Part shown: positions 52,301 through 64,000 of the stretch, piece by piece
Numbering within the stretch: the first letter of the stretch is position 1
Layout: every line of letters starts with the position of its first letter
From: Lichenostomus cassidix
Taxonomy: Eukaryota > Chordata > Aves > Passeriformes > Meliphagidae
Assembly: GCA_008360975.2 (NCBI GenBank)
Contig: CM039211.1
Location: 948,038 to 1,012,037 of the forward strand
Reading direction: 5' to 3'
DNA: 64,000 bases
Translations under genes and position numbers: made by a program
Notes under the pieces: generated by a model
What the model saw: only the letters and a program-made list of their open reading frames with translations
Database searches by the model: none
What the model was told of the DNA's origin: nothing

Positions 52301-52810
52301 GGAAAAAAAATTGAAAGCATGAAATATTAATAATATTTTCAAGCTGGGTTTAGTTGGTTAGATGATGTCATTATGCTCTGCCAGCTTCCTCTTGGATGCT
52401 TTTTATGTGTGACCAAATGTCTGCAGATCAAACCCTATAGAAAAATCCAGCTACTACATTTTCCTACTGATTTCATGCAAAAACCAAGTTTGGAGTAATA
52501 CAGTCTTGGGGCTGGTTCACCACAAATGTGATAAAGTAAATAGATAGTTTAAATTTAAAGAAATCAGGAATCAAAAGAGCATATTTGATCCTATTGGATC
52601 CTAATTTTTTTCAGGAATGATGACCTTGCCATCGATGGAGCTACACTGGACCACTGGAATTTTTTTAAACTGTTGCCCCAGCAGAGATAGGATTTTGCAT
52701 TTACAGTTAACAAACAGGTAAGCCAGGAGATGCTGAACCTCAGCTGTGGTTTCTACAATCCTTAAGTCATAGAATTTCCTGAGTTACAAATACCCATGTA
52801 GACCTCATGT
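49307..52810. other. Non-genic stretch, no supported gene
   Basis: No gene is recognised. Open frames are short (up to about 94 codons) and overlap on both strands. A single CATAGAAT octamer at 52768-52775, 43 bases before the next CR1 tail, may be a detached piece of that tail or chance. Confidence 0.65.
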
Positions 52811-52975
52811 CATAGAATCACAGATTGATTCGAGTTGGAAAGGACCTTAAAGATCATCCAGTGCCACCCCCTGCCATGGGCAAGGACACCTTCCACGATT
52901 CCAGGTTGCTCCAAGCCCTGTCCATCCTAGCCTTGGACACTTCCAGGGATCCAGGGGCAGCCACAGCCTCTCTGC
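52811..52975 (-). mobile_element. CR1 LINE, short 3'-terminal fragment
   Basis: Only about 165 bases of a CR1 3' end remain. Two tail octamers, CATAGAAT and CACAGATT (plus-strand sense), open the block. They are followed by GAGTTGGAAAGGACCTTAAA and CCATGGGCAAGGACACCTTC, the reverse complement of the well-known CR1 3' end. The minus-strand frame gives LEVSKARMDRAWSNLESWKV, corresponding to the last ORF2 residues and the first 3' untranslated bases. Homology stops near 52975. It is a severely 5'-truncated insertion, similar in phrasing to the copies near 41.9 and 57.7 kb and unlike the one at 25.8 kb. Confidence 0.88.
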
Positions 52976-55900
52976 CAAGGCCAAAAAGGATGAGAGGAGT
53001 TTGGTGGGTGTGACATACATGACAAATGTTCTCTTTGGGAGAGAAAAAAAATGCTCTGTTAAAGAAAAAAAGATAAAATTTCATAAGGAACCATGAAAAA
53101 ATTAATTTTTCAAGGTGTTCGTTTAAAGTTTGAAAGTTTTTGACATGTAAAGTGGCTTAGCAGCTCCATGAAATAGTGTAATCTTTTGGTTATTCTGTTA
53201 CTGTCCATGCTAGTCTATTTATATATCTGCCTAGGGTTAAGATCAAGGGCATTTTTCAAAAACTTTCTTTAATTCCTGGATTGCAATTCAAGTAAAAATC
53301 AAAGATACCTGAGAACATCTTGTGACTTGTAAAATTTTCTCTTCTTGACGTTAAAAATGCTGTTGAAGATCTCTCTTCCTTTATGTTATGATCAGTGCTA
53401 CCCAGTGTGATCTGGATTACTCAGTTCTCACTAAATATTCTCTGGTAAAGAGAGAACATTTTTTCTTTTTTTTTTTTTAATTTTTTACAATTATGTGTGA
53501 CATTTCAGATGCCTAGTTTAATACATTTCTCCTATGATCTGATAATGAAATTGGGATGACAGAGAAATATAAGTATTTGGTTTGTAAAAAATAGAAATGA
53601 GGTTTAATTAACGAAACTGCAACCACTGCAAAGGAGAAAACCACTACAAGAGCAAACTAAGGAGTCATGAAGCACCACCTGAGAATTTTATTTGCTGCAG
53701 TTTTCAGTGTGTTCCTCAAGTAATGATAATTTATAATCCTGGTAGTCCTAATGATGTGCTGAGAGTGAGGTGTGAGGTTTCTGTGACTGTGTGGCTGTGG
53801 GGTCAGGATGTCTCACCCACGTGTAGGAACAGTGAATGTGAATGTGTGTGCACATTCCTGTTGTGCTCCCTGAAAAATGGTCAACTTCTCCTTACTGGAA
53901 TGGCACCAGCTGCGCTGCTTCGATTTTTTTTTTTATATTTTATTTTTTACAAGTAAATTAAAGCAAACTGTACAGTGCCCTTCTCTGTTAGAGTAGTTAT
54001 TCGCACATCTTCAGGTTAGATGTGAAACAAAACCTGGAGACAGCACACACCAAAAATTCCTTCCACTGGAAAAAGCTGGGGGAGATCCCTAATGATGACT
54101 GAGAAAAGGTTTCACTGAAAACACTGGACACTTCTTCTCAGCTGTCATCTCAGTTTTCTTCTGAGTTAGAACAGTAACTTCATTATGGTTTTCGTATGGC
54201 ACACACATGGAAGACACTCCAGACCCTACAGAGGCTTTGTTGTAATGTGGGGAAACAGTGGCAAACACAACAGCAGCTCGAGTGGGGGATCTGAGCCACA
54301 GCTCCATATTAACCCATGACAATTGAATAATGAAGCCATCCAGACTGGGCAAGGTTACAGGAGACTGCTCTGGAAAGCCAAGAGCTGTGTTGTGCTTTTA
54401 GGATGTGCAGATGTGCTTAAGGCAACCAGCCTGCAACACTCAGGAGCATGTGCAAGCCAAATTTTGGCTCCAAGGTCCCCCAGCCAGAGCCCCAGAGCAT
54501 GTGCCTGCCTCTTCAAGGATAATTTGGCATTTGCACAACAGTCAACCAGTTTATTTGGACAGCCTTTTGGCAAATTCTGGGCTCGACTCAGCCCCTGCAG
54601 CCTGTGACCTGAATGGCTGTAAGAGAGCAGAGGATTTATTTTTGTGTGATGCTTCTTAAACAATGAATCTGTTGAAATCCTAAGGAAAGCTGGAAATATT
54701 TACTGTGTTTCAAAAAACACATCCCAAACGGGTTATGAACTGGTGGTTTTACCCTATTAGGCTTCGTGATGGCATAGTAAGAAATGTAGAAGAAGGAACA
54801 CTTCTAAAAAGCAACATGCTTCTTCTGCTCTGTTTTAAGTTTTGGGATTTTGTCCTTAATTAATGACTGACACAAAAATTAAGCTGCTCTGCTCTGTTAT
54901 ATGGAAATGAAGAATCTGTACCATGTAAATGTTATTTTAGGAGAAGTGTCCAGCAAGTTGCTCCCCAGTTTCTCTACACTATTGTGTGTTATTCCAATAC
55001 ATATTGCTACAGACCACTAAATATGGTAAATTAAAATGTGATGGTAAGAATAGCCATCTCATGCTCATGCTGCAATAGTTTTTGGTGGCCATTGTAACAA
55101 GGGAATCTTCTACATCTAGAAAACACTTTTTATTCTGTCAGGCAGAGGTGCACCTGCAGATCTCCTGCAGGGCTCATTCTGTATTTCACTGTTAGCCTCT
55201 ACACCCTGTGCTGAAGACCAGCACTACTCCTTTGTGCTTACCTAATCTTGACAATCATCTCTACAGATCTTTATTTTTTTCCCCTAATTTTCGATAGTTT
55301 AAGTGCATTTAAGTGTATCTTTGGCAAGGAAAACATGTTTTCAAAAATAATAGGGTCTTGGAAGCTTTTAATGTCGACACATTTTTTTCTGCCTCTGCTG
55401 TTTCTGATTTCCAACAATGCCTTAGAAAAAAACAATCCCTGAGCCAGGAGAGTGGGAGCAGCTCCCCACTTCTCCCCACATGTCTACTATTTCACCTACA
55501 GTAGTCTGGGGTAGGTAGAGCCCAGTGCTCACAGGTATGATGATGAAAATGGTCACTAGGCATGGCTGTTTTGAGGTCAGTGTTCACCTGTACTGAAGAG
55601 CTGAGAAAGGCACAGCATCCAAGTGAAGAAGGGAAATTTGCACGGAGATGTTCCTTATTTTAGGTCTTACTTAGATATGGTCTTATTTTCCCAGCCTCTG
55701 TCTCCTCTTATTGCTTAATTACATCCAAATGCTCCTTATTTTTCACTCCTGCTGCTCAAGCCTTGAAACACAAGGCCATCAGTTGGCAGGGTGTCTTCCC
55801 TGTCACCTTCACACTTCCTGGTGGCTGACGGCTGCTCCTGACCACCTTCAGGTCACAAACAATTGTCACATGTGCTTACATTTGACTTTGACACTCCCTG

Positions 55901-57616
55901 CCTGTGTCTGGTTATCTGCTTGGCACATTTCTGGGCTAACCAGAAGTAAACCTCCCTACACAAGGGGAGAGAAAAAATTAAAGAGATCAGGCAGATATTG
56001 GTCTTGCTGTAGCAGCCACCCTTCCCATTTTGCATCTGGCTGCTCCTTGCTTTGATTGTTGCTGGGCAATCAGCTGTTGTGTAGGTGAGGAATTATTTTG
56101 CACTTGTGTGTACAACTTGACTGGGAGGTGGACCTGTAGCTCCCTGTTTATCTATCATTGCTGAGAGGTGGAATGGGCAGAGCAACATACAGACACACAA
56201 AATCCCCCGAAAATGGAACCCAAAGTATCTAAGAGCTTGGGTTTTGGTGGCTGGGAGAAGGAATTTCAAAACAGACCATGTTACAAAGCTGACTTACAGA
56301 TGGAGGAAAAGAGGGACAGAGAAGAGGAGGGATGGAGATGTGAGTTTCCTTCACAAAGGTTTGTTTGGAAGTTAAAAGCAGGAGCATTTCTTGAATATCT
56401 CGTGCTGATGTCAGCGCAATCTCTGGGCAGGTTCTGTGCCAATGATTTGGAATTTCCTGGGGAAAAATTGTTGTGTCAAAAGAAAATGTCTGAGCAGCTC
56501 TAGAGCTTAGTCAGTACAACATCACCACACGTGGGACCACTCACAGTGCACCACAGAGCCACACACCTCTCTGTGCCATTTCACTGCCTGGAATTTAAGA
56601 TCTCTTAGCAACCAAAGGAAGATGGTTGGTGTGTTTGCCCATATTATTTCAAGTCATAAAGCTGACAGGAAAAGAATTCCTCTTTTGCAATTAGTTGTTC
56701 CCTTGGGAAGGACCATCTGCAATGTTCCCATGAACTGTTCTGATTCCTGCACAAAGAAATGGGTTAGAAAGCTGATAAGCAGAGCTGTGCAGAGTGTTTA
56801 GGCTGAGGGACCTTGCACACAGAGTTCTCTGCGAGGCTTCAAGGACGTGGTTCTCATTCACACAGGTGTTGTCTACCAAGCCTCTTCTAAGGCCTGAACT
56901 AAGGCTGAGAGCAAAAATCTGATAAAAGAACAATGGTTCTTTTATTGTGGTAAGGATGTTTGTAACCCTGCATAATTAGGTGAGAATTGCAGGACAGCTG
57001 TTTTCTACCCACAAAACACCTCCCTATGATATTTTACTGATATGGCCATGCTGATGTTCTTGCAAATAGCAAAATATTAAATGAAAGCTCTGCTTCTGTC
57101 TCTCTAGTTTTGATATATATTGCATTGTTTTGCTAATTTATATTTGTGTATGGTAATTATCTTTCACTCTTTATAAGGACCTTGGCTGACAAAGATTTTC
57201 TTTCCTCCACGGTGTAAGTTTGGACTGCTTCCTGTGTCCAGATAGAGGCTCATGCTTGATAAATTCCTTGCTTGTTCTTGTACCTAAAATAGTGGCAATT
57301 TTGCTTTTCTGTCCTCACCTCTCCCTGTGCCAGTGAATGGGTTCTGGTGGTTTGGGTTTTCTGATGGTCATGGATTGTTCTGTGATTCACAGAACAGCCT
57401 GGAGCAGCTGTTCTTGTGAGACTCTCTGATCTAGCAGTAAGCCCTGGGCTGGGCTTTATGAGCTCCACGGTGCTTTGCCAATTTTGTCCTGTACTGGTTC
57501 AGAAGAAAACTTAGGAGCCCTGTTGTGTCCTTGGGTGCTCATGAGTTTCTGTGGGTTCTGTGCTCTCTTGGTCTCATTTGCTCAAGTGCTGCACTGGGCT
57601 GCTGCTCTTGAGCTGT
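52976..57616. other. Non-genic stretch, no supported gene
   Basis: No gene is recognised. A T-rich run lies at about 53458-53490. Open frames reach at most about 114 codons (55711-56055) and show no domains. The remainder is unique-looking sequence. Confidence 0.65.
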
Positions 57617-57696
57617 CACAGAGCCACGGAATCACAGAATTACAGAGCCATAGAACCACAGAATCACAGAATTGCAAAATCGCAGAATCACAGAAC
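57617..57696 (-). repeat. CR1 3'-terminal octamer array, ten units
   Basis: On the plus strand the units read CACAGAGC, CACGGAAT, CACAGAAT, TACAGAGC, CATAGAAC, CACAGAAT, CACAGAAT, TGCAAAAT, CGCAGAAT and CACAGAAC. Spacing is exactly eight bases throughout. The octamer is the CR1 3' terminal repeat thought to act in priming reverse transcription. Expansion before or after insertion cannot be distinguished here. Confidence 0.92.
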
Positions 57697-58285
57697 AGCT
57701 TGGGCTTCAAGAGACCTTAAAGCTCATCCAGCTCCACCCCTACCATGGGCAGGGACACCTTCCACTATCCCAGGCTGCTCCAAACCTATCCCAGGCTGCT
57801 CCAAACCCGGCCTTGGACACTGCCAGGGATTCAGGGGCAGCCACAGCTTCTCTAGGCACCCTGTGCCAGAAACTCCCACCCTCACAGGGAAGAATTTTTT
57901 TCTAAAATCTGAACTAGACCTACTCTCTTTCTGTTTGAAGCCATTCCCCCTTGTCCTTTCCCTCCATCCATTATAAACAGTCTCTCTCCATGTTTCCTGT
58001 AGCTCCTTCAGGCCCTGAAAGGCCACAATGAGGTCATCCCGAAGCTTCTCCTCTCCAGGCTGAACAATCCCAGCCCTCCCAGCCTTTCCTCCCAGCAGAG
58101 CTGCTCCATCCCTCTGATCATCTTGGATTTTCCTCTGGACTCTCTTCAGCAACTCCAGGTCCTCCCAGGGCTGGGGCAGCTCTGCAGGTGAGGTCTGAGC
58201 TGAGCACAGAATCCCCCCTGCCCTGCTGCTCACCCTGCTTTGGATGCAGCCCAGGACAAGGTTGGCTTTCTGGGCTGCCAGCACA
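57617..58285 (-). mobile_element. CR1 LINE 3' end with expanded octamer tail
   Basis: This is a 5'-truncated CR1 copy of about 670 bases on the minus strand. The tail at 57617-57696 is ten contiguous degenerate octamers of the CACAGAAT type, more than the few copies usual at CR1 ends. The 3' untranslated region and C-terminal ORF2 follow. A minus-strand frame of 195 codons (57724-58311) contains LAAQKANLVLGCIQSRVSSR, ERTRGNGFKQKESR and DFRKKFFPVRVG, all CR1 ORF2 landmarks. The intervening residues look diverged or shifted, and the frame has no natural start. A 21-base perfect tandem duplication at 57766-57807 inserts seven residues (GLEQPGI) in frame. It encodes no working enzyme, since the endonuclease and polymerase domains are absent. 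Confidence 0.9.
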
Positions 58286-59884
58286 CACAAGAAATTACCT
58301 GTGTGCATCATACTTCAGCAGAAATATGACACTGTTGAACCACAGCTTTTTGGTGTTTTTTGGGATTTACGTGAGTCACTGAGAACAAGGAGCAAATTGT
58401 GGCAAATCCTGCTAAAAGTATCAGGTTTTCCTCGTCATCAGTGCTGCTCCCTAGCTGGTGTGTAAAGAGGATCTTTGCAGAAAAACTTTCCTCAGCTTGG
58501 CTTTTTTTATAGGAAATCAGGCTTTCCACAATGGCCATTGTTGGCAAATTCCATCCAGGCGCACTTTCCCTCCTTTTTTTTGCTTTATAATCCAATGCTA
58601 GTCAACATCTGCAAGCCTCAAATGTATACAGATGTCCCAAATTCACTTCAATTGTTCTGTTGCTTGGGCTGTCTAATGAATGTTGTCATTTTAAGTTTAT
58701 AAACCACTAACCCCTCATATGTAAATGCATACTCTATTTTAAATGGTGGAACATTCTTGTTGGTTTGTTTTTTTTTTTTCTTTTTGGTCATTAGCCCACA
58801 TATTTCACCTCTTTGGCGAGTATCAACACTCTCAATCTAACCACTGTTAAAAGATTAACAATTTTACTTTTGGAAATGACTGAGCTATTTTGCATTCAAT
58901 AAAGACTAAAATGAAATGAATTAAATTCAGGCAGATAATCATCAAAGAATATTATGGAATAAGTAAGGTTGGGTTTGGCAAAGTAGCAAACAACAAGATT
59001 TAGTAACAAAAGTTTAATGGCCTGGGGTTCCACTAATTGTGTCTATTGCCTGTCCACACACATGCTGTTGAATGGAAATATTGGAATGGTATAGAACAAT
59101 ACTATATAAAAATGTACTACTTGTGCACATGTTAAAAGACATAATAATTTCAAGTATTTGCTTTATCAGCACTTTCCAGTTGTGAAGCACCATTTGCAGC
59201 AGTCTGGTCTTCTCAGGGACCATCTTTCAGGAAATAATCTGGTAATCTGGTACAAATAACATTATGTTCTTGTGCCAAAACATCCCTTATGCACAAGGAT
59301 ATTTGCATTTTTCAGAGAAATTATGGGGACTCAAGTCTGATTTTCCTTCTTCAAAACTCTTATTGCTCTCTCCTGCTGCTGTGACTGCTTTGGACTGACT
59401 CCAAACCACTGACTCTTCTTTCAAATGTACTGTTAATATGCTATTATGTTAAACAGGCTGATAGAGTAAAATGGAAATGAACATGTGCAAAAGTCATTTA
59501 GGTCAAATGAAGTAACATGCTTTCAAAATATTAGCCAAAATTTTAGCATAAAACTTTGATGAGGCTGAGAAATCCTCTATTGAGCGGGAGCGTGGAATTA
59601 GCCCTTGTACAGACCATGTTTAGAACCTTATGATACTGTTTAATTCTACGGTTCCCCAAGGGCTACTTATAACCAAATTAAAGGGCGTCTTGTGCATGTT
59701 CTGGACACTGATTACGGGACCACAGACTGAAGCTGAAGACAGCTCTACAGCCACTAAGTATGCAAGTAGAGACACCCCTTAATTCAATTATATGTACCCT
59801 CAGGGATCTTGGTAATTATAATAAGAAGACATTTTGCAATTTATCCAAGGCCAGACTTAGTGCTGGTGTGGTTTTCTCTGGTGC

Positions 59885-59971
59885 TTTGTTTTTTGTTGGG
59901 GTTTTTTTCCCCTGGTTGTTTCTTTTGTATATTGTTTGTTTGGGGTTTGTTTTCTTTTTTTCTTTTGTGTA
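59885..59971 (+). repeat. T/G-rich low-complexity patch
   Basis: About 85 bases are dominated by T and G (GTTTGTTTGGGGTTTG-like) with a few C and A interruptions. Composition resembles the longer tract at 8420-8636. Confidence 0.75.
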
Positions 59972-61828
59972 TATGCCCATGAAGAAGGTATTTTCTTAGC
60001 CTCAGAAGATTCAGCAATTCACCTGTGTCTTCTTTTCCTTGAGATATTCACAGGACTGTGGCTGCCCTGCAGAAAAGTCTCGAAATGCCTGTGGTTGCTG
60101 GAGTGCTGCACTTGAGAGCATTCACGAGCTCGGGTCTTGGTTCTGTCTGGTTTAAGAGAACACATTCCTGGGAGTGCAGCCCTGCAGGACAGCCCTATCA
60201 TTTAGAGTCTGCTGTAGGTTGTCAGCAAGTCTCTGCCAGCCTGGAGATCCTGGAATGCAGTAGCTAGAATGGCATTCCAGCAACCTGAAAGATCTGAGAG
60301 GCAGCAAACGCCACAGTTTGGTGTAGGGCAAGGAGGCTTCTGCCCATATTTCTCTATTTCTCCTCAACAGACTATGTGGTTTATGAGTAGAAATTAGTAC
60401 ATCTCCTTTGACTTTGGCAGACATCTGCCAGTGTGCACCATCTGAAGATTTGGCTTGGTCAGTAAATCGGGGTTTTTGAAACAAATATGTACATTTTAGT
60501 GCAGAGCCTGGTCAAACAGATCCCCTTTTTCTTTCTCCCCAGTGTGAAATAGCAGATGTTCCTTTGGATGATCATCAATACCTCTAGGACCAGAGGCACT
60601 GTCATGCATTTTCAATGGTTACATCTGGTGGACTGTTGTGTAAACCACTGCCTGCACTCTTTTCATTGTCAGTGAAGGGCATATATTGGTGCACATGACC
60701 AGTGTTCAGCTGAAACTGAGTGCAAGTAATCCACTTTGCACACCACAACACAGATTTCACTGGTTTCAGACCACTTTTTTTGGTTCAGTGCTACTAGAGT
60801 GAGTGAAAAATTATTTTAGTCCTATTCCCCAGGCTGGTATAAGTAGCAGGGGAAATTCCCATCTCACAGTTACTGGAAACACTTGTTTGTGCCAGCTGAG
60901 GGTCTGGTCCTACTGGGCTGGATCTCAGCTGTAGGGCTGGATCCACAGCAGAGCCTGTGGCCTCTTTGTGCTGCCTCATCTCCCATGAAATCCCCTTGCT
61001 CAGAGAGCAGCAGTGTCCAGAGCAGAGAAAATGGGACAAACACAGGGAAGTGACAATTATGTACAGTCTACAAAAGGGTGACATTGCAAAGAACATCTCA
61101 TGCACCCCTTGAAGGGTGCCAATCACATAATGGGACTCTTTGGCCATTAGGTCCAGGAGCTCTGGAGTGCTTGCACCTCTTGATGACATTATGAGGCATT
61201 AGGGATGGAAGTGCAAAGATCTGAGTGGGTGATAAGTTGTGACTGTCCCCGAGACTTGCTTCTGCCACCTTTGAATTCAGCGTGATTATGCAAGCAGTGA
61301 GGTGCTATTCAACCCAAATTAAACTGGCAGACCATGTGTTGAGAGCTGTGAAAAAGCCAAAAGTACTTGTTGTATTGTAGAAGCTCCTGCCTAAGAGGCT
61401 CTGTAGCCTACAGAGCTCTGCAGCAAGCAGCAGAAATTACAGCAATAATATAAGCAAGCAGGCTGCTTACTGGCACTGCAAAATTAAAAGAACTTTCAAA
61501 ACAACTTGCTGTGCTCTAGTTCTTCCTAGATTTGTGCAAGACTTTTCATAAAAGTAATGTTTTCCTAGTCTTTTCCTAAAAGTCATGTTTGGAGGAACAA
61601 TAGACTCTCAGGGCTGTCAGAGTTAATGACAACCCCCAAGAGTGGGATGAATGAAATTCTTGAGGGGAGACAATCCATGGAGAATGACCAGAAAACAGCT
61701 CAAAAGAATTCAGAAAATATCAAGAGTTTGTATACACCAAAAGCAACTCCCATCTCTTGTTGAGAAGCTTTCCCTTTGGCTGTTGAAGGTGAAGCAGGTA
61801 TTGACCATCAGCAGGAGCAGGTTGGTGT

Positions 61829-61860
61829 CTCTGGTTCATGAAGGCTCTGGTTCATGAGGG
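61829..61860 (+). repeat. 16-base tandem duplication
   Basis: CTCTGGTTCATGAAGG at 61829-61844 is repeated as CTCTGGTTCATGAGGG at 61845-61860, with one mismatch. A minor local duplication. Confidence 0.9.
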
Positions 61861-63565
61861 CTCTGCCCCTCCTCATCTGTGCATGCAGTGAAATCCAGCT
61901 AGGGAATGCTGCTGAAGGACACAAAGCAAGCTTTGTGAAGGACCTAAGAAGGTGGAATGTGAGAAGTGTCACATGCTTTCCTTGCTCTTCCACCCTGCCT
62001 CAGGCAACTGGTGCTGTTTCCTCTCATGGACACAACACTGAGTCAGGGGGATTTGCAGTCTAATCTAGCACGTCTGCTCTTATACTGCCAAAAAAACCCA
62101 AGAGAGTGACTTAAAAATCTTGTCTTTTGAGTGGAACAAATCAAGATTTTGTTTTGGGGGGATAGGGGAAAAAATTGGATGGAAATCATTAGAGCTGTAG
62201 CCTGGAGGAATGAAAAGGCCAACATGAAGAGCAGGTCCCACCAAAATGCTTTGCAAGCCCTCAGGCAGATCATGGCTTTTTCTGGCATTCAGTCCAAAAA
62301 TGCATTCCACATTCCACCCACCAGGAGTTTATTATGCCATATGTTCCCCTTGGCATGTCTCTCCTCCTCTGAATAAAATTAACTCCTGTAACTGGCAACC
62401 GATAAATTCTGGTGAACACTCCAGGCCTCCTCTCAGTAAAAGCCACCTGGAAAGCATCAGGTTGCCATCTTCAAACCCGTAGATTTCCTGCTTGCTACTG
62501 TTAACCAAAGCAGACCTTTTCCTCTCTTTCTGAGCCCCCATCTAGCTCCCTGCTGATCACAGACATCCTTCCTCCCAGGGATGTGGAGCTTGATCAAATA
62601 CATGGCATATGAAAGACACCCTGGGCACATGGTCTTCTGTTAGAAACTAGCCAAGGCTCATGCCAAATGAACATCTTATAACATTTCTTCAGGAGCCTTT
62701 ATGTATTCAGGGGGAAGAAAATAAAATCCAACCCAACCACGAGGGTTCCCCTGCAATGGTGTTGTGTCTCCTTGGTGTGAAAGCTGAGTGGGTTTCTTTG
62801 TACCATTATCATTCTTTAGAAAAGAGAGGAAGTTCCCAGCCCTTCTGGAAGGTTCTCTGCAAAGCCTGCTGACAAGGAGGTGTCTTTCAATGGTATTTCA
62901 GGGGCTGTTTACCATGTAGACAATGAAGCAAGATTTAGAATTTCAAATTCAAAGATTTAGCTATTGAAGACAGGATTGTCCCTGATTCCAATTTAAAGAA
63001 AAAGGGAATGCCTGTTTCTAGTCCTAGTGGTTGTAAAAATTCAAAAATTTGACCTCTTCAGGCCTTCACACCAGAAAGCAAATGAAGAATGAAAAAATGT
63101 GCTTAAAATTATTCAGGCCTTCGGGTGGGCTTGCTCATGAATTTTGGATACCTCAAAGATGATGACATATTTTAGTTTTCTAGTTCCCCACTGAGTAAGC
63201 ATAGCTCAACTCAGTTGCAGGCTGATTACTTGGCAGTTTTCATAGTGCTCAGTTTGGCAACCAGTGAGGGGCTAGAGACAAGTCACAACTGATAAAACAG
63301 GATTTTCTCTGTCAGGATGGCAATTACTTTGGCAGGATTTGCCTCAGAGTGGACTGTGCTAAGCTAAACTGGCTTTCTCCTGGTGTGGACTAAGAGATTA
63401 CCTTAGCTCAGCAGATTGGAAGTCACCTGCTGAAGCATGGCAGCTGGAGGGCAGAGCAGCACTTCTGGGGAAAACAAATCTCATGTGAGATACCTTTCAC
63501 TGAGGACATTGTATGGGAAAAAATGAAAGTGGAGATAATTTTTCATAGGGAGTGGGATGGAGAAA

Positions 63566-63631
63566 TGAGGAGAGACGAGAGGAGATGAGAGGAGAGGAGA
63601 GGAGAGGAGAGGAGAGGAGAGGAGAGGAGAA
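63566..63631 (+). repeat. (GGAGA)n pentanucleotide polypurine array
   Basis: Imperfect GAGGAGA-like units from about 63566 lead into eight perfect GGAGA units at 63591-63630. The plus strand is almost wholly purine. It is a simple repeat, probably length-variable. Confidence 0.95.
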
Positions 63632-64000
63632 TCTCCATTACTTTGTTTTACAGAATCTGAAGGGCAACCTGGATTTGAAGTAGTTCAGATTTCAATTTTT
63701 TTTTCTCCTATGGCACAGCAAGACTGTTTGGCCTCCCTGTTGATTAGAGGTCATCCCTTTCAGCTTTCTTCTCAGAGGAAACCTATAATATTGGTAATAT
63801 GACATCCACACAGTTACACTGCAATCATAATAGTATGTTAATCCTTATAATTACCACGAGAAGCAATGCAGATTTGACCATAATTATCTGTATCTCACGT
63901 AATCATGGAAAATTCATGTTATTTTGATTCCGCTGATTGATGTGTCATTTTGGAGCCAGCTATGGACATTGTGACATGATCTCCTGATGGCTACCTAGAA
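63632..64000. other. Non-genic window end
   Basis: AT-rich unique sequence with no open frame of note and no recognised element up to the window edge. Confidence 0.65.

Larger units (their letters stand above)
58286..63565. other. Non-genic stretch, no supported gene
   Basis: No gene is recognised. A T/G-rich patch lies at 59885-59971 (TTTGTTGGGG-like), a T-run near 58769-58781, and a 16-base tandem duplication (CTCTGGTTCATGAAGG-type) at 61829-61860. Open frames are up to about 131 codons and unrelated. Confidence 0.65.

Noticed and set aside
52825..53013. 62-codon plus-strand frame
   Set aside because: It is antisense to the CR1 fragment.
57475..57976. Plus-strand frames with Ser-His-Arg-Thr-Glu repeats
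   Set aside because: They are the translation of the CR1 octamer array and antisense CR1 sequence.
1..64000. tRNA, rRNA, CRISPR, insertion sequence or endogenous retrovirus
   Set aside because: No B-box-like tRNA core, no regularly spaced identical repeats with unique spacers, no transposase, and no retroviral gag/pol/env reading was noticed by eye. A computational scan would be needed to exclude short relics.

Overview
This window looks like nuclear DNA from a bird, more likely a neoavian or passerine than a galliform. The case rests on interspersed repeats. Four blocks resemble the avian CR1 (chicken repeat 1) LINE, and three of them show the degenerate ATTCTGTG-type octamer at the 3' end. 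No Alu-, B1- or L1-like sequence was noticed. Composition is AT-leaning with few CpGs, and there are no bacterial signatures such as ribosome-binding sites, compact operons or IS elements. Species cannot be fixed without an alignment.

No protein-coding host gene is supported. Almost all open frames are 60-170 codons, overlap one another on both strands, and show no recognisable domain. The longest (249 codons, minus strand, 8332-9081) runs through a T/G-only tract whose complement cannot form stop codons. The window therefore reads as intergenic or deep intronic sequence. Large exons are absent, but small or non-coding exons cannot be excluded.

Layout: 1-25780 is mostly unique sequence. It holds a short avian-type repeat fragment (about 5950-6030), a T/G-only tract (8420-8636), a CpG-denser patch with a plausible non-coding exon (13607-14170), a compound TCTA microsatellite (21335-21603) and a cluster of perfect palindromes (22596-22648). 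A 5'-truncated CR1 copy lies on the minus strand at 25781-26240. From 26241 to 40200 there is unique sequence with small structural motifs: a G4-capable strand near 34.84 kb, hairpins near 33.95 and 39.58 kb, and an A/C-only tract near 39.2 kb. About 40200-42215 is a roughly 2 kb CR1 copy on the plus strand. It keeps part of the reverse transcriptase reading but has stops, frameshifts and an internal deletion. A second mostly unique stretch follows, with an AAAAT microsatellite at 49251-49306. Two more minus-strand CR1 copies lie at 52811-52975 and 57617-58285; the second has a tail of ten octamers. The end carries a GGAGA array (63591-63630).

No group of genes works together here, and I found no evidence of a previously undescribed multi-gene system. 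The best leads are the exon-like CpG patch near 13.6-14.2 kb, the palindrome cluster near 22.6 kb, and the structural oddities of the CR1 copies.
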